Assembly (NCBI RefSeq): GCF_008039615.1
Contig: NZ_VDUZ01000012.1
Span: 62,001-126,000 of the forward strand
Reading direction: 5' to 3'
DNA from: Vineibacter terrae
Lineage (GTDB): Bacteria; Pseudomonadota; Alphaproteobacteria; Reyranellales; Reyranellaceae
Length of the DNA stretch: 64,000 nucleotides
Numbering within the stretch: position 1 is the stretch's first letter; each line of letters opens with the position of its first letter. Of the stretch, positions 35,304 through 44,478 are shown piece after piece. The position numbers and the translations under genes were made by a program. The notes beneath the pieces were generated by a model. That model made no database searches. It was not told the origin of the DNA and saw nothing but the letters and a program-made list of their open reading frames with translations.

Positions 35304-36240
35304 GGCGGATCCTCGGATCAAGCACGCCGTAGAGCATGTCGACGATGAAGTTCACGATGACGAAGCCGGCGGCGACGAACAGCACCACGCCCTGCAGGAT
35401 GATGAAGTCTCGGGCGTAGATGGCGCCCACCAGCAGCCGGCCGATGCCGGGCAGCGCGAAGATCGTCTCGACGATCAGGGCGCCGCCGATCAGCCGGCCG
35501 ATGTTGATGCCGGTGATCGTGACCAGGGTGAGCGACGAGGGCTTCAGCGCATGGACCAGCAGGATGCGCGCCGGCCGCAGCCCCTTGGCCTTGGCCATCG
35601 CGATGTAGTCTTCCTGCAGGGTGGCGATCATGTCGGAGCGCAGCACCCGCATCAGGGCCGGCCATTCGGCGAAGGCAAGCGTCAGCGCCGGCAACACGAA
35701 GCTGCGCAGGTTGCCGACCGGATCCTCGCTGAACGGCACCCAGCCCGTCGCCGGCAGCCAGTTGAACTGCACCGCGAACAGGAAGATCAGCAGGATCGCC
35801 ACCATGTAGGACGGCAGCGACAGGTTGGCGAAGGCGAAGCCGGTGAAGAAGCGATCGATCGCGCTGCCGCTCTTCACCGCGCACAGGATCGCGAGCGGAA
35901 TGCCGATCATGAGCCCCATCACCTCGGCCATGATCATGAGCTCGATCGACACCGGCAGGCGATCGAGCACGGCGTTGAGCACCATCTCGCCGGTGCGGAA
36001 TGACCGGCCAAGGTCGCCCTGCAGGACGCCCCACAGCCAGTGCAGGTAGCGCTGCCAGATCGGCAGGTCGAGCCCCATCTTGGCACGCAGCGCCGCGAGC
36101 TTCTCCGGCGTCGCCTGATCGCCCAGGATGGCGTAGGCGAGATCGCCCGGCAGCAGCGAGGCGATCAGGAACGTGAGCAGGCTGACGGCAAGCAGGACCG
36201 GCAGCAGATAGAGCAGCCGCCGGCCGATAAAACGGGCCAT
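35290..36240 (-). CDS. Dipeptide/oligopeptide ABC importer permease (DppB/OppB type)
   Basis: A 316-residue permease with the usual first segment (RRLLYLLPVLLAVSLLTFLI), the LPGD motif, and the EAA loop DYIAMAKAKGLRPARILLVHALKP. It starts two bases before the stop of the binding-protein gene region ends on the same strand, so it belongs to the same transcript. The substrate is inferred only from the family: peptides, or in some members nickel, glutathione or opines. Confidence 0.92.
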   Translation of the reverse strand: MARFIGRRLLYLLPVLLAVSLLTFLIASLLPGDLAYAILGDQATPEKLAALRAKMGLDLPIWQRYLHWLWGVLQGDLGRSFRTGEMVLNAVLDRLPVSIELMIMAEVMGLMIGIPLAILCAVKSGSAIDRFFTGFAFANLSLPSYMVAILLIFLFAVQFNWLPATGWVPFSEDPVGNLRSFVLPALTLAFAEWPALMRVLRSDMIATLQEDYIAMAKAKGLRPARILLVHALKPSSLTLVTITGINIGRLIGGALIVETIFALPGIGRLLVGAIYARDFIILQGVVLFVAAGFVIVNFIVDMLYGVLDPRIRHGRA

Positions 36241-36242
36241 GC

Positions 36243-37778
36243 CTATTCAAGCCACGCGTTGGACACGTCGATCACGCCGCCATACAGCTTCGGCACGCCC
36301 TTCACCTTGGCCTTGGCCATCGCGTAGTACGTATTCTGGAAGGTCCAGAACCAGATGGCCTCCTGGTTGATGATGCGGCTGATGGCGCAGTAGTCCTCGG
36401 TGCGCTTGGCCTCGTCGGGCGTGACCCGGGCATGCTCCAGCAGCTTGTCGAGCTCGGGGTTCGAGTAGTTGGCGAGCGCCACCGGGCTGCCGGTGTGGAA
36501 GTTGGCGTACATCTGCACGTCGGGATCCGGGAAGTCGACGATGCGCCAGCCGATGACGTCGAACTTGCGCTGGAAGGCGCGCGGCGGGAAGGTCGCCTGG
36601 TCGACCATCTCGATCTCCATATCGGCGCCGACCTGCTTCCACAGCTGCTGGTATACCTGGGCCGCGGCCCGGCCGCGCGGAGTCGCGGTGAACAGCATCT
36701 TAAAGGCTACCGGCTTGCCGTATTCCTTGATCAGCGCCGCGGCCTTCTTGGGATCCTCGGGCAGGGCGCCGTCATCCTTGCATTTGACCCACGAGCCGTC
36801 GCCGTAAGGATTGCTTGCCGGCCGGGCGAGGCCGTTGGTCAGCGCCTGCGACATCTTCTTGCGATCGAGCGCCATGACCAGGGCGCGACGCACGCGAACG
36901 TCGTCAAGCGGCGCGACCTTGGTGTTGATGGCGTTCACCGCCGCGCCCGACCCGGCATAGGTCAGCACCTGCAGGGTCTTGTCGTTGCGGGCGCGCATGA
37001 TGTTGTCGGCTTCCGACTCGTCGGCCCACACCAGGTCGGTCTCGCCCGACTTCAGGCTGGCAAAGCGTGATTGCGCATCGGGCAGCGGCCGCAGCACGAC
37101 GCGGTCGAGGTACGGGCGACCCTTGTCCCAGTAGCTGGGGTTGCGCTCCACGACCAGGCGATCGCCCGCGGTCCACGATTTCAGCACGAACGGCCCGGTG
37201 CCGACGGGATTGCGGTTGTAGTCGTCGCCCTTGGCCAGCATCGCCGTCGGCGAATGGATCGTGCTGTTCTGGTCGGGGCGCGTGATCAGGGCGGGGAAAT
37301 TCACCGCCGGATCCTTGAGGTTGTAGACGACCGTCAAATTGTCCTTGGCGTCGATGCTCAGGATGTTGGCGATATAGAACGCGCAGCGGCAGTTGTTCTT
37401 GGGGTCCTTCTGGCGGTCGAAGTTCGCTTTCACCGCCTGGGCGTTGAACGGCGTGCCGTCGTGGAACTTGACGTCCGGCCTGAGCTTGAAGGTCCAGGTC
37501 TTGAAGTCCTCGGAGCTGGACCATGAGAGCGCGAGCCTGGGCTTGGGCTTGCCGCTGTCGTCGAGGCTGACGAGCGTCTCCAGGATCAGGCTGGCGGCAA
37601 TGTTGGCCGCCGTGTCGTAGACGCCGACCTTGAGCGGATCGAACCCGGGGATATCGAGCTCCAGCCCTACCGTGAGCGAGCCGCCTTGCTTCTGTGCTGC
37701 CGCGGGCGCGGCCGCGAACGCTGCCGCCAGGGCCAGCGAGCACGCGATGGAACCGAGACGCAATCCAGACCGGGTCAT
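36243..37778 (-). CDS. Dipeptide/oligopeptide ABC importer substrate-binding protein
   Basis: A 511-residue family 5 binding protein, first gene of the importer operon. A Sec signal peptide (RLGSIACSLALAAAFAAAPAA, cleavage near AAAQ) opens the protein; WTFKLRPDVKFHDGTPFNAQ and NPVGTGPFVLKSW are family marks. The ATG at 37778 has GGAGGAAACGTC directly before it. Ligand specificity cannot be read from the sequence. Confidence 0.92.
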   Translation of the reverse strand: MTRSGLRLGSIACSLALAAAFAAAPAAAQKQGGSLTVGLELDIPGFDPLKVGVYDTAANIAASLILETLVSLDDSGKPKPRLALSWSSSEDFKTWTFKLRPDVKFHDGTPFNAQAVKANFDRQKDPKNNCRCAFYIANILSIDAKDNLTVVYNLKDPAVNFPALITRPDQNSTIHSPTAMLAKGDDYNRNPVGTGPFVLKSWTAGDRLVVERNPSYWDKGRPYLDRVVLRPLPDAQSRFASLKSGETDLVWADESEADNIMRARNDKTLQVLTYAGSGAAVNAINTKVAPLDDVRVRRALVMALDRKKMSQALTNGLARPASNPYGDGSWVKCKDDGALPEDPKKAAALIKEYGKPVAFKMLFTATPRGRAAAQVYQQLWKQVGADMEIEMVDQATFPPRAFQRKFDVIGWRIVDFPDPDVQMYANFHTGSPVALANYSNPELDKLLEHARVTPDEAKRTEDYCAISRIINQEAIWFWTFQNTYYAMAKAKVKGVPKLYGGVIDVSNAWLE

Positions 37779-37948
37779 GACGTTTCCTCCAGGACATGCG
37801 GCGTTCGATGCGCTGCTTGGGCGGTACTGTAGACAGGGTCGCACGGCGACGTCCATGGGATCGCGCGCCGGATCGATCACCGATACGTGGCCACCCTCGA
37901 CGGCCGCAACCGGGCCCTGTACCGTTCCCCGAAATGGGGGAGGCAAGC

Positions 37949-38998
37949 ATGGTAACCGTCTACTTCGCGACCAATCGCCAGAATGAGGGGACGGAACGAT
38001 CACCGAAATTCGGCCGGAATTTCAGCGAGAAGGGCTTAACCTACCTGCGCTTCGGTTCGGCGGAGGTCGAACCGCCAGCGCGCCCCGGCGGACGCTACAA
38101 GGTCACGCAGGTGCACCTGCCGCCAGAAAACATCATCGATGACCCGGACGCGCCCAAGCGCGAGAAGGCCAAGGAGAAGCTCGGCAGCCGCGAAATCTTC
38201 GACGAGCTGCGGGCCTCGATGGTCGCCAACCAGAGCGATGCGCTGGTGCTGATCCACGGCTTCGCCTGCAAGTTCGAGGAGGTGCTGGAGCGCGGCGCCC
38301 AGCTCAAGGAGATCTATCAGCTCGACGAGAAGCCGCTCGAGGTCTTCGTCTTTTCCTGGCCGGCCGACGGCAAGATGATCCCGCTGATTTCCTATCCCCG
38401 GGATCGGGACGATGCGCGCGCATCGGGGCCGGCGATGCAGCGGGCGCTCACGATCCTGCTGCGCTATCTCGCTGGCATCGGCCGCGACGCCCATTGCGAG
38501 CAGAACCTCCATCTCGTGGCGCACAGCATGGGCAACTATGCCTTGCGCCATGCGGTCCAGGCGATCGTCGGCGACCTCGGCGCCAACCGGCTGCCGCGCC
38601 TGTTCAAGAACGTGTTCCTGATGGCGGCCGACGAGGACAACGACAGCTTCGAGCTCGCCTACAAGTTCGCGCCATTGGCCGGCCTTGCCGACGCCATCCA
38701 TGTCTACTTCGCCGCCAACGACGGTGCGCTCAAGATCAGCCGCGACACCAAGAACGCCCAGGATCGCCTCGGCGCCACGGGCCCGCGCACGTTGTCGGAC
38801 CTGCCGCTGAAAGTGACGCTGGTGGACTGCGAGCGGGTCAGCGCCACGACCGATGGCGACCGCGGGCACCAATACTACCGCAATCGCCCCGAGGTGGTGG
38901 CCGACATACGCCAGGTGTTGCGCGGATTGCCGCCGGACGAGGTTCAGTTCCGCGACTGGGTGCCGGAGAAACGGGCGTACCGGATCAGGCCGACATAG
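37949..38998 (+). CDS. Alpha/beta hydrolase (DUF900 family)
   Basis: A 349-residue alpha/beta hydrolase-fold protein. The nucleophile elbow is AHSMG (LHLVAHSMGNYALRH), the oxyanion strand reads LVLIHGFACKFEE, and a conserved MVTVYFATNR N-terminus is typical of DUF900 proteins. No signal peptide is seen. GGGGGAGG precedes the ATG, and the sequence CCCC-GAAAT-GGGG just before it could fold over the ribosome site. Substrate unknown. The VanW-like gene follows 137 bases downstream on the same strand. Confidence 0.82.
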   Translation: MVTVYFATNRQNEGTERSPKFGRNFSEKGLTYLRFGSAEVEPPARPGGRYKVTQVHLPPENIIDDPDAPKREKAKEKLGSREIFDELRASMVANQSDALVLIHGFACKFEEVLERGAQLKEIYQLDEKPLEVFVFSWPADGKMIPLISYPRDRDDARASGPAMQRALTILLRYLAGIGRDAHCEQNLHLVAHSMGNYALRHAVQAIVGDLGANRLPRLFKNVFLMAADEDNDSFELAYKFAPLAGLADAIHVYFAANDGALKISRDTKNAQDRLGATGPRTLSDLPLKVTLVDCERVSATTDGDRGHQYYRNRPEVVADIRQVLRGLPPDEVQFRDWVPEKRAYRIRPT

Positions 38999-39135
38999 TC
39001 TGGCACGGCCGTGGTGATTGTCCTCGCTCGGGGCAACCAGAGCGCACCACCTTTGCGCATGACCGCCCTATTCCTGCCGTGGCGGTGGGAAAACCTGCGG
39101 TGTTCCGGGAACCCGTCCCGCCAGATGCCGCAGGC

Positions 39136-40926
39136 ATGACCGATCTTTCTGGCACGTCATCACCGTCCGTCGTCGCCCGGGTCGCCGTCGCGCAGGCGGT
39201 GCCGACGCGATCGGATGCCGCGCTGTTCAAGGTCAAAGCCGCCCTGCTGCGCGTGCGACGCCATGGGCAGGACATCGCCAGCGGGCTGCGACTGCGGCGT
39301 CATCCGACAGGCGCATCTCTCGCGGATGCACCCGTCATCGCCCAAACCCGCTCACCGCTGTGGGCTCCTGAAGCGGACCCGCGGGAATGGGCACTGACGG
39401 CAGGCAAGATCCAGAACCTGCGCATCGCTGCGCGTTGCCTTGACGGCATTGAGGTGCCAGCCGGCGCGGTTTTCAGCTTCTGGCGCCAGATCGGCCGCGC
39501 CACGCGGCGTCGTGGCTTCGTCGCCGGCCGTGAGCTGCGCGAGGGCTGCATGATCAGCACCGTGGGCGGCGGACTGTGTCAGTTGTCCAACGCGCTCTAC
39601 GAGGCGGCGCTCGACGCCGGCTTCGAGATCGTCGAACGCCACGCGCATAGCCGCGTGGTGCCGGGATCGCGCGCGGTGCTGGGCCGCGACGCGACGGTCT
39701 TCTGGAACTATGTCGATCTGCGCTTTCGCAGTGCGCACGCCTTCCGGATCGAGGCGCGGATGACCGGCAGCGACCTGGACATTCGGTTTCGCGGCATCGG
39801 CAGTGCGGATGCGACCGGCATGCCGCCGCTTCTGACGCCGCGCGGCGACATCCACGACTGTATGAGCTGCGGACAGGTCGCCTGCTTTCGCCATACGTCC
39901 CGGCCGGTTGCGTCACAGACACACCAGACGGCATGGCTGATCGATGCGTGCTGGCCGGAATATGCCGACCTGTTCGCACGACAAACCGGACCGCGCGACA
40001 TGCTCTTCCTGCCCATGCGTGGGTCCCTGGCGCGGCGTTATGCCTGGCCGGCGGCCGCCGGCCGTGAAGTCCGCGCAACGGTCGTCGCCTTGGCCCGAGC
40101 GATCGCCGCGCGGCGGCAACCGGCGCAAGGCCGTGCGCTCCAGACGCTGGCGCTGACCTATGACCGCCGCCTGGCCGAGAGCTACGCCCGGCGGCTGCCG
40201 CACACGCATACCCATCTCGTGGTCGGTCAATCCCTCTTGCCGCATCTCTGGAAGCTCGGCTGCTTGCGGGGTCGGACGTTCGACGTGCTGATGGAACGCT
40301 GGCCGCTGGCCGAATTGCAGCGCCGATTGGACCAGGCGCTGCTGGTGTATCCGCACAGCCCCACGTTGGGTGATTTCCGGGCGCCGCCGGAGATTGTCGC
40401 GGCCGAGGCTGCAGCGCTTGCCGCCGCCGATCATCTGTACACGCCACATCACGCGCTCGCCGAAGCGCTGCACGGTCACGCGACGCTGGTGCCGTGGGCA
40501 GTGCCGAAGCCCGCGGCGACCGCGCGGGTCGCCGGCGGCCGCGCGCTGCTGTTTCCGGCATCTCCCGTGGGACGCAAGGGCATCTACGCGCTGCGGGCGG
40601 CGTTGTCCGGACTGGATGTGGAGGTGCTGATCGCCGGACGCGCCCGCGAAGACGGCGCGAGCCTGAGCGACTTCTGGGGCAGCATCCCGGTTCGGAGCCT
40701 GGAAGGCGCAGGGTGGCCGGAGCGCCTGGCCGGAGTCGTGCTGCCGGCCATCATCGAGCATCAGCCGCGCGCGTTGCTGCGTGCCCAGGCGCTGGGCATT
40801 CCCGTCATCGCGTCGACGGTCTGCGGTCTGGCGCCTCGTCCGGGCACCACACTGGTCGACTATGACGATGTGCCGGCGCTGCGCGCCGCCATCATCACGT
40901 GCCTCGATCACGTCTCCGCGAGGTAG
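39136..40926 (+). CDS. VanW-domain protein fused to a glycosyltransferase-like domain
   Basis: A 596-residue protein. The N-terminal half is a VanW domain: GAVFSFWRQIGRATRRRGF, GGGLCQLSNALYEAAL and ERHAHSRVVPGSRAVLGRDATVFWNY are its marks. A Cys/His cluster with the spacing CX2CX4CX2H (CMSCGQVACFRH) closes the domain. The C-terminal part resembles a GT-B glycosyltransferase: LLFPASPVGRKGIYALRAAL and RAQALGIPVIASTVCGLAP. VanW is linked to glycopeptide resistance clusters and spore or envelope proteins, but its activity is not established. No signal peptide is evident, so a cytoplasmic or membrane-associated envelope role is inferred. The start is not firm. Confidence 0.75.
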   Translation: MTDLSGTSSPSVVARVAVAQAVPTRSDAALFKVKAALLRVRRHGQDIASGLRLRRHPTGASLADAPVIAQTRSPLWAPEADPREWALTAGKIQNLRIAARCLDGIEVPAGAVFSFWRQIGRATRRRGFVAGRELREGCMISTVGGGLCQLSNALYEAALDAGFEIVERHAHSRVVPGSRAVLGRDATVFWNYVDLRFRSAHAFRIEARMTGSDLDIRFRGIGSADATGMPPLLTPRGDIHDCMSCGQVACFRHTSRPVASQTHQTAWLIDACWPEYADLFARQTGPRDMLFLPMRGSLARRYAWPAAAGREVRATVVALARAIAARRQPAQGRALQTLALTYDRRLAESYARRLPHTHTHLVVGQSLLPHLWKLGCLRGRTFDVLMERWPLAELQRRLDQALLVYPHSPTLGDFRAPPEIVAAEAAALAAADHLYTPHHALAEALHGHATLVPWAVPKPAATARVAGGRALLFPASPVGRKGIYALRAALSGLDVEVLIAGRAREDGASLSDFWGSIPVRSLEGAGWPERLAGVVLPAIIEHQPRALLRAQALGIPVIASTVCGLAPRPGTTLVDYDDVPALRAAIITCLDHVSAR

Positions 40927-40930
40927 AGGC

Positions 40931-42241
40931 TCAGGGCGTGCCGCGAGCCGTCTGCTCGAGCAGATGCCACGCGGCCAACTTGACCCGCGGCCGGCCTTCG
41001 GCCTGACCTGCGGTGTTCTCCGCCGCTTCGATGCGCTGCCATGCAGCGGTGTCGATGACACGCGTGCCGCGCGCCGCAAGCAGCGCGTCGAGACCGCCCG
41101 GGCCGGCTTTCCGTGACGTTGGTACGGCTGCGAGATCGTCGACAACGACCTTCACCAGCGCCAACGAGTCGGCGCGGTTGGTCGGGATGACGCCGGTCGG
41201 GCCGCGCTTGGCCCAGCCCACGACATAGGTGCCGGGCAGGCCGCGCACGCGGCCATCGTCGTGCGCGATATGGCCGCGTTCCAGGGGCAGGCCGGCGGGC
41301 GGCGAGGGATCGTAGCCGATGCAGGTCACCACCAGATCGGCCGGCACGCGCCGGCGCTGCTCGGGATGCCGCGTGTCGGCCAGCTCCAGCGCGCGCACCT
41401 TGCCGTCCACGCCGTGCAGAGCGACGGGCGTGCACCAGAACAAAAAGTGCAGCCGGCGATGTTTCGCGGCGGCCGGACCCACCGCGAAGCCGCGCAGGAT
41501 CTCGAGGTTCTTGGTCTTGCGCATGCGCTCGGGTGCCGGATCGCTGTTGGGGGCCGTCACACCGTCCAGCAATTCGGGCTGCGTGACGGCCTGGAAGGCA
41601 GCCAGGCGGCCGAGCTCGGCGAGCTCATTGCCGGTGAAATTCGCATCGGCCGGGCCACGGCGGGCGACAAGGCTGACGGCTGCGAGATCGAGCTTGGCGA
41701 TGGCCGCCGCGGCGTGCGGCGCGATGTCGGACTTCGCCATCTCGTCTGCCGTCTTGGCCAGCACGCGCGCGACATCGATGGCGACGTTGCCGGCGCCGAT
41801 CACCGCCACCGTGCGCATGTCGGGCCGCAGCGGATCCAGATCAGCAAAGTCGGGGTGGCCGTTGTACCAGCCGACGAAGGCGCCGGAGCCGACGACGCCA
41901 TCGAGCGTTTCGCCCGGGATGCCCAGCCGGCGGTCGTGGCTGCAGCCGGTGGCGATGATCAGCGCGTCGTACAGCGCCGACAAATCTTCAATGGTGACGT
42001 CGCGACCGACCTCGACATTGCCGATAAAGCGCACCGTGGGCTTGGCCAGCAGGCGCTCGAACTGGCGCTGCACCGCTTTCGTGCCCTGGTGGTCCGGCGC
42101 GACGCCGTAGCGCACCAGGCCATAGGGGCAGGGCAGCCGGTCGATGATGTCGATACGGGCTTCCGGCAATGCCCGCACCAGCCCGTCGACGGCATAGAAG
42201 CCCGACGGCCCGGCTCCGATGACGGCGATGGTCCGGCTCAT
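40931..42241 (-). CDS. Ferredoxin--NADP+ reductase, adrenodoxin-reductase type (FprA-like)
   Basis: A 436-residue flavoprotein of the adrenodoxin reductase type. The N-terminal FAD motif is IAVIGAGPSGFYAVDGL, followed by YGLVRYGVAPDHQGTK and the NADP-binding VAVIGAGNVAIDVARVL; the C-terminal GWAKRGPTGVIPTNRADS is the family signature. It moves electrons between NADPH and ferredoxin. Such reductases can feed Rieske oxygenases or P450s, but nothing here ties it to the oxygenase at 1727. It is divergent from the dehalogenase-like gene, with 78 bases between starts. Confidence 0.92.
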   Translation of the reverse strand: MSRTIAVIGAGPSGFYAVDGLVRALPEARIDIIDRLPCPYGLVRYGVAPDHQGTKAVQRQFERLLAKPTVRFIGNVEVGRDVTIEDLSALYDALIIATGCSHDRRLGIPGETLDGVVGSGAFVGWYNGHPDFADLDPLRPDMRTVAVIGAGNVAIDVARVLAKTADEMAKSDIAPHAAAAIAKLDLAAVSLVARRGPADANFTGNELAELGRLAAFQAVTQPELLDGVTAPNSDPAPERMRKTKNLEILRGFAVGPAAAKHRRLHFLFWCTPVALHGVDGKVRALELADTRHPEQRRRVPADLVVTCIGYDPSPPAGLPLERGHIAHDDGRVRGLPGTYVVGWAKRGPTGVIPTNRADSLALVKVVVDDLAAVPTSRKAGPGGLDALLAARGTRVIDTAAWQRIEAAENTAGQAEGRPRVKLAAWHLLEQTARGTP

Positions 42242-42319
42242 GGTGTCGCGACCATATCGACTGCGCCGGGCGCGTGCTAGCGTGGACTGATCGTCATCTG
42301 GTTTCGCCGTGGAGGCCGC

Positions 42320-43051
42320 ATGCTTCTGAAAGACCGTGTCGTGCTGATCAGCAACGCCACCAAGTTCACCGGCCGGGCCGCCACGGCGGCGGCGCTGGGC
42401 GAGGGCGCGACCGTCCTCGTGACGGACGAGAGCTTCGCTGACGCCGACAGGCGCAAGGCCTGGGAGAAGGAGTTCAAGGGCAGCACGGCGCTGGCCGAGC
42501 AGGCGCCGGCCGAGATCGGCGCCGCCGTCAAGGCGCGCGGCCGCATCGACGCCCTGGTCAACAACGACGCCTGGCCAGCGACGCGTGCACCGCTGGGCGA
42601 GGCCAAGCTCGACGAGTTCCGCGCCGCCTTCGAGACGATGGTGGTGCGCCCCTTCGCGCTCACGCAGCACATCGCGCCGCTGATGCGCCAGCGCGCCTAT
42701 GGCCGCATCCTCTTCGTCTCCTCGGCAGCGCCGCTGCGCGGCATTCCCAACTATTCAATGTACGTCTCGGCGCGCGCCGCCGCCAACGGCCTGGTGTCGT
42801 CGCTGGCCAAGGAGCTGGGCAAGGACCAGATCACGGTCAATGCGCTGGGCTCCAACTATGTCGAGAACCCCGACTATTTCCCGCCAACGCTGCTGGCCAA
42901 CAAGGAGGCGATGGCGCGCATGACGGCGCAGGTCCCGCTGGGCCGCCTGGGCAAGCCGCAGGAGATCGCCGCCACCATCTGCTTCCTGGTTTCCGAGGGT
43001 GCCGGCTTCATCACCGGCCACGTCCTGCCGCATGCCGGCGGCTGGGCATAA
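42320..43051 (+). CDS. Halohydrin dehalogenase-like protein of the short-chain dehydrogenase fold
   Basis: A 243-residue protein that would be named an SDR oxidoreductase, but three features point to halohydrin dehalogenase (HheC type). The catalytic set is S135-x12-Y148-x3-R152 (SAAPLRGIPNYSMYVSAR), with Arg instead of the SDR Lys. The glycine-rich cofactor motif is replaced by SNATKFTG (residues 11-18), matching the T-x4-F-x-G motif except for Ser at the first position. The segment VTDESFADAD (34-43), the VRPFAL segment at 109-114 and NALGSNYVENPDYF (174-187) align with HheC. Such enzymes turn vicinal haloalcohols into epoxides without NAD(P)H. GGAGGCC precedes the ATG. Confidence 0.8.
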   Translation: MLLKDRVVLISNATKFTGRAATAAALGEGATVLVTDESFADADRRKAWEKEFKGSTALAEQAPAEIGAAVKARGRIDALVNNDAWPATRAPLGEAKLDEFRAAFETMVVRPFALTQHIAPLMRQRAYGRILFVSSAAPLRGIPNYSMYVSARAAANGLVSSLAKELGKDQITVNALGSNYVENPDYFPPTLLANKEAMARMTAQVPLGRLGKPQEIAATICFLVSEGAGFITGHVLPHAGGWA

Positions 43052-43061
43052 CACCGCCAGC

Positions 43062-43146
43062 GTCATCCCGAGCGTAGCGAGGGATCCCCTGCGAAGGACG
43101 CACGGTGCGCCATTCGCGGGAGATCCCTCGCTGTGCTCGGGATGAC
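43062..43146. repeat. Family A palindromic element
   Basis: An 85-base copy with almost perfect arms (GTCATCCCGAGCGTAGCGAG to CTGTGCTCGGGATGAC) around GGACGCACGGTGCGCC. It lies eleven bases after the dehalogenase-like gene and about 150 bases before the phosphofructokinase gene, both on the plus strand. Confidence 0.9.
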
Positions 43147-43298
43147 AGAAAAATGCGGCGGTGCGGAATCTTTCTGTTCGACGGCAAGATCCCGCGCTTC
43201 ATCCGGGCAGACAGCATGGCCTGGTTCGCGTGTCCGTCTCATCGTGCTAGGTGTCAGGCGATGGCGGCGCACGAGCGCCGCGCGATGGAGAGCAGCCA

Positions 43299-44366
43299 AT
43301 GGGCAAGCGGATCGCACTCCTCACCAGCGGCGGTGATTGCGCCGGGCTGAACGCCGTGATCCGTGCCGTGGTGCGCCGTGCCCATCACGCCTACGATTTC
43401 GACGTGATCGGCATCCGCAAGGGCACGCATGGCCTGCTGGCGCGGCCGGTCGAGATCGAGGAGCTGAAGCCCGGGCATGACGATACGGCGCTGCTGCGGC
43501 TGGGTGGCACGGTGCTGGGCACCACCAACAAGGGCGATCCCTTCGCCTTTCCGATGCCCGACGGCACGCTGAAGGATCGCTCCGAGGAGATCGTCGAGGG
43601 CTTCCGCGCGCTCGACCTGGATGCCCTGATCGGCGTCGGCGGCGACGGCAGCCTCAAGATCCTGTCGCGGCTGGCGCTGCAGGGCGGCATCCCCTTCGTG
43701 GGCATTCCCAAGACCATCGACAACGACGTCGCCCGCACCGAGCGGGCCGTCGGCTACACCACCGCCGTGGCCACCGCCACCGAGGCGCTGGACCGGCTGC
43801 AGCCCACGGCCGCCAGCCACGATCGTCTGATGGTGCTGGAGCTGATGGGCCGCGACGCCGGCCACATTGCGATCGCCGCCGGGGTGGCCGGCGGCGCCGA
43901 CGTCGTGCTGATCCCGGAGATCGACTGGACCCTGCAGATCGTGGTGCGGCGCGTGAAGGACCTGCGCGTCGCGGGCCGCAATTTCGCGCTGATCGTGGCG
44001 GCCGAGGCGGCGCGGCCATCGGACGTCGACGGCTCTGCGGTCGAGGCCGCAGGCGGCATCGGCCACTGGCTGGGTGTCGAGCTGGGCCGGCTCACCGGCG
44101 CGGAGACGCGCGTCACCGTGCTGGGTCATGTGCAGCGCGGCGGCGTGCCCAATGCCGAGGATCGGCTGCTGGGCTCGGCCCTCGGCGTGCATGCCGTCGA
44201 CCTGGTGGCGCAGGGCCGCACCGGTCGCATGGTGGCATGGTGGAACCGCGACGTGGTCGACGTGCCTCTGGAAGAGGTCGTGGCGGTGCCCAGCGTCGTC
44301 GACCCGCAGGGTCCGGTGGTGCGCACGGCCAGGGGGCTGGGCATCTGCCTGGGGGACACCCTGTAG
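43299..44366 (+). CDS. pfkA: 6-phosphofructokinase
   Basis: A 355-residue phosphofructokinase with LLTSGGDCAGLNAVIRAVV at the N-terminus, GGDGS at residues 114-118 and PKTIDND at 137-143 with the catalytic Asp. The two residues that separate ATP from pyrophosphate enzymes are mixed: Gly117 (ATP-like) and Lys138 (pyrophosphate-like). This combination is known from ATP-dependent actinobacterial enzymes, so ATP is the likelier donor, but not certain. GGAG precedes the ATG at 43299. It acts in the upper glycolytic pathway. Confidence 0.9.
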   Translation: MGKRIALLTSGGDCAGLNAVIRAVVRRAHHAYDFDVIGIRKGTHGLLARPVEIEELKPGHDDTALLRLGGTVLGTTNKGDPFAFPMPDGTLKDRSEEIVEGFRALDLDALIGVGGDGSLKILSRLALQGGIPFVGIPKTIDNDVARTERAVGYTTAVATATEALDRLQPTAASHDRLMVLELMGRDAGHIAIAAGVAGGADVVLIPEIDWTLQIVVRRVKDLRVAGRNFALIVAAEAARPSDVDGSAVEAAGGIGHWLGVELGRLTGAETRVTVLGHVQRGGVPNAEDRLLGSALGVHAVDLVAQGRTGRMVAWWNRDVVDVPLEEVVAVPSVVDPQGPVVRTARGLGICLGDTL

Positions 44367-44435
44367 GCAGGTTCTTCTTCTCGGAATGAGGACTTCGACG
44401 TTTCGCCGCAGCCGGCAGCCTCTTGACTCTGAGCG

Positions 44436-44458
44436 ATTACTCATCAATTGTGAGTAAT
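44436..44458. promoter_or_regulatory. Inverted repeat upstream of a secreted hypothetical protein
   Basis: ATTACTCA and TGAGTAAT form a perfect 8-base dyad with a 7-base spacer, 21 bases before the ATG at 44479. A TTGACT (-35-like, 44423-44428) lies just upstream, so the dyad would overlap the promoter. It is AT-rich in a GC-rich context and looks like a repressor site. Confidence 0.5.
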
Positions 44459-44478
44459 TGATCACACAAGAGGCCTCC

